This document shows positions 63,791-64,000 of a DNA stretch of 64,000 nt, one piece after another; the first letter of the stretch is position 1; each line of letters begins with the position of its first letter. The stretch comes from an uncultured Robinsoniella sp. (GTDB lineage: Bacteria > Bacillota > Clostridia > Lachnospirales > Lachnospiraceae), in assembly GCA_900540475.1 (NCBI GenBank), contig UQGG01000022.1:1-64000 (forward strand), in the 5' to 3' direction. A program made the position numbers and the translations under genes. The notes below the pieces were generated by a model. That model did not search any database. It was not told where the DNA came from and worked only from the letters and a program-made list of their open reading frames with translations.

Positions 63791-64000
63791 ACCAACGGAA
63801 GAGTTATGTTAACCGCAATAACTTCCAGATGGGGGGCAAAAGATTCTCTTGCCTGAACATTGGGCTATTTGTTAAAATAGCAGAATAAATAATAATGAAT
63901 TTTGTAATAAATGACTGGAATGTTGAGAGACGAGATTTTGGAGAGTGTGTAAAATTACTATAATTAATAAATATATTATTTTCAGCAGACCGTAACGAAC
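63791..64000. other. terminal intergenic stretch
   Basis: The last 210 bases are AT-rich and hold no frame or clear terminator that can be supported. The window ends inside this region, so any promoter for a following gene is not resolvable. Confidence 0.5.

Overview
The window looks like chromosome from a gut Lachnospiraceae-type Firmicute (Clostridia). The main reasons are the gene order decarboxylase-(kinase)-holB-ricT-trmN6-rsmI, a spore maturation gene (spmA), YesM/YesN-type two-component genes, strong AGGAGG-type ribosome sites, moderate-to-low GC, and large secreted mucin-type glycosidases with FN3 and InlB-like repeats. Genus and species cannot be fixed from this sequence alone. No phage, insertion sequence, CRISPR array or rRNA gene was seen.

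Layout. 1-0.9 kb: seven tRNA genes (Asp, Val, Thr, Tyr, fMet, Phe, Lys) and a terminator. 1-14.4 kb: a transport-rich stretch with a SpoVB/MurJ-like flippase and three MATE exporters, a SAM methyltransferase with a repeat-built N-terminus, a LysR regulator, a truncated dCTP deaminase, ferritin translationally coupled to a BFD-like ferredoxin with a Lys-rich repeat tail, an AraC regulator, oligo-1,6-glucosidase and maltose O-acetyltransferase. The third MATE gene sits behind a leader with a short Arg-rich peptide and an intrinsic terminator, which looks like an attenuator. 14.4-17.7 kb: an ECF sigma/anti-sigma pair with a likely autoregulatory promoter, and an NCS2 nucleobase permease. 18-28 kb: a carbohydrate locus with YesM/YesN sensor and regulator, ABC binding protein plus two permeases (no ATPase), a GH63/GH37-like hydrolase and an amylosucrase. 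28-35.5 kb: a secreted FN3-NlpC/P60 hydrolase, then the housekeeping decarboxylase to rsmI cluster. 35.6-61.5 kb: cell surface and host-glycan genes: an L,D-transpeptidase with cell-wall-binding repeats, a 2116-residue GH110 alpha-galactosidase, a GH2 beta-galactosidase with a divergent AraC regulator, a fourth MATE exporter, and a 2463-residue GH101 endo-alpha-N-acetylgalactosaminidase. Between them lie an SGNH hydrolase, a 2-hydroxyacid dehydrogenase, an alkyltransferase-like protein, a YhhN protein, a convergent type I toxin-antitoxin candidate and spmA. 61.7-63.8 kb: an AAA-ATPase/TOPRIM pair of the kind seen in anti-phage systems.

How they may work together. GH101 (core-1 O-glycan release), GH110 (terminal alpha-1,3-galactose removal) and GH2 beta-galactosidase fit mucin O-glycan use. 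The 10-28 kb genes fit uptake and cleavage of sucrose or alpha-glucosides. GH110 and GH101 share C-terminal modules, including an unnamed C-x-C/C-x4-H domain, which suggests common assembly or surface behaviour.

The observations most worth follow-up are: the type I toxin-antitoxin locus at 52.7-53.0 kb, the peptide-attenuator before the MATE gene at 13.06 kb, the ferritin/ferredoxin-repeat pair, the shared cysteine module of the two giant glycosidases, and the terminal ATPase/TOPRIM pair. All functional calls rest on reading motifs by eye; no database search was run.
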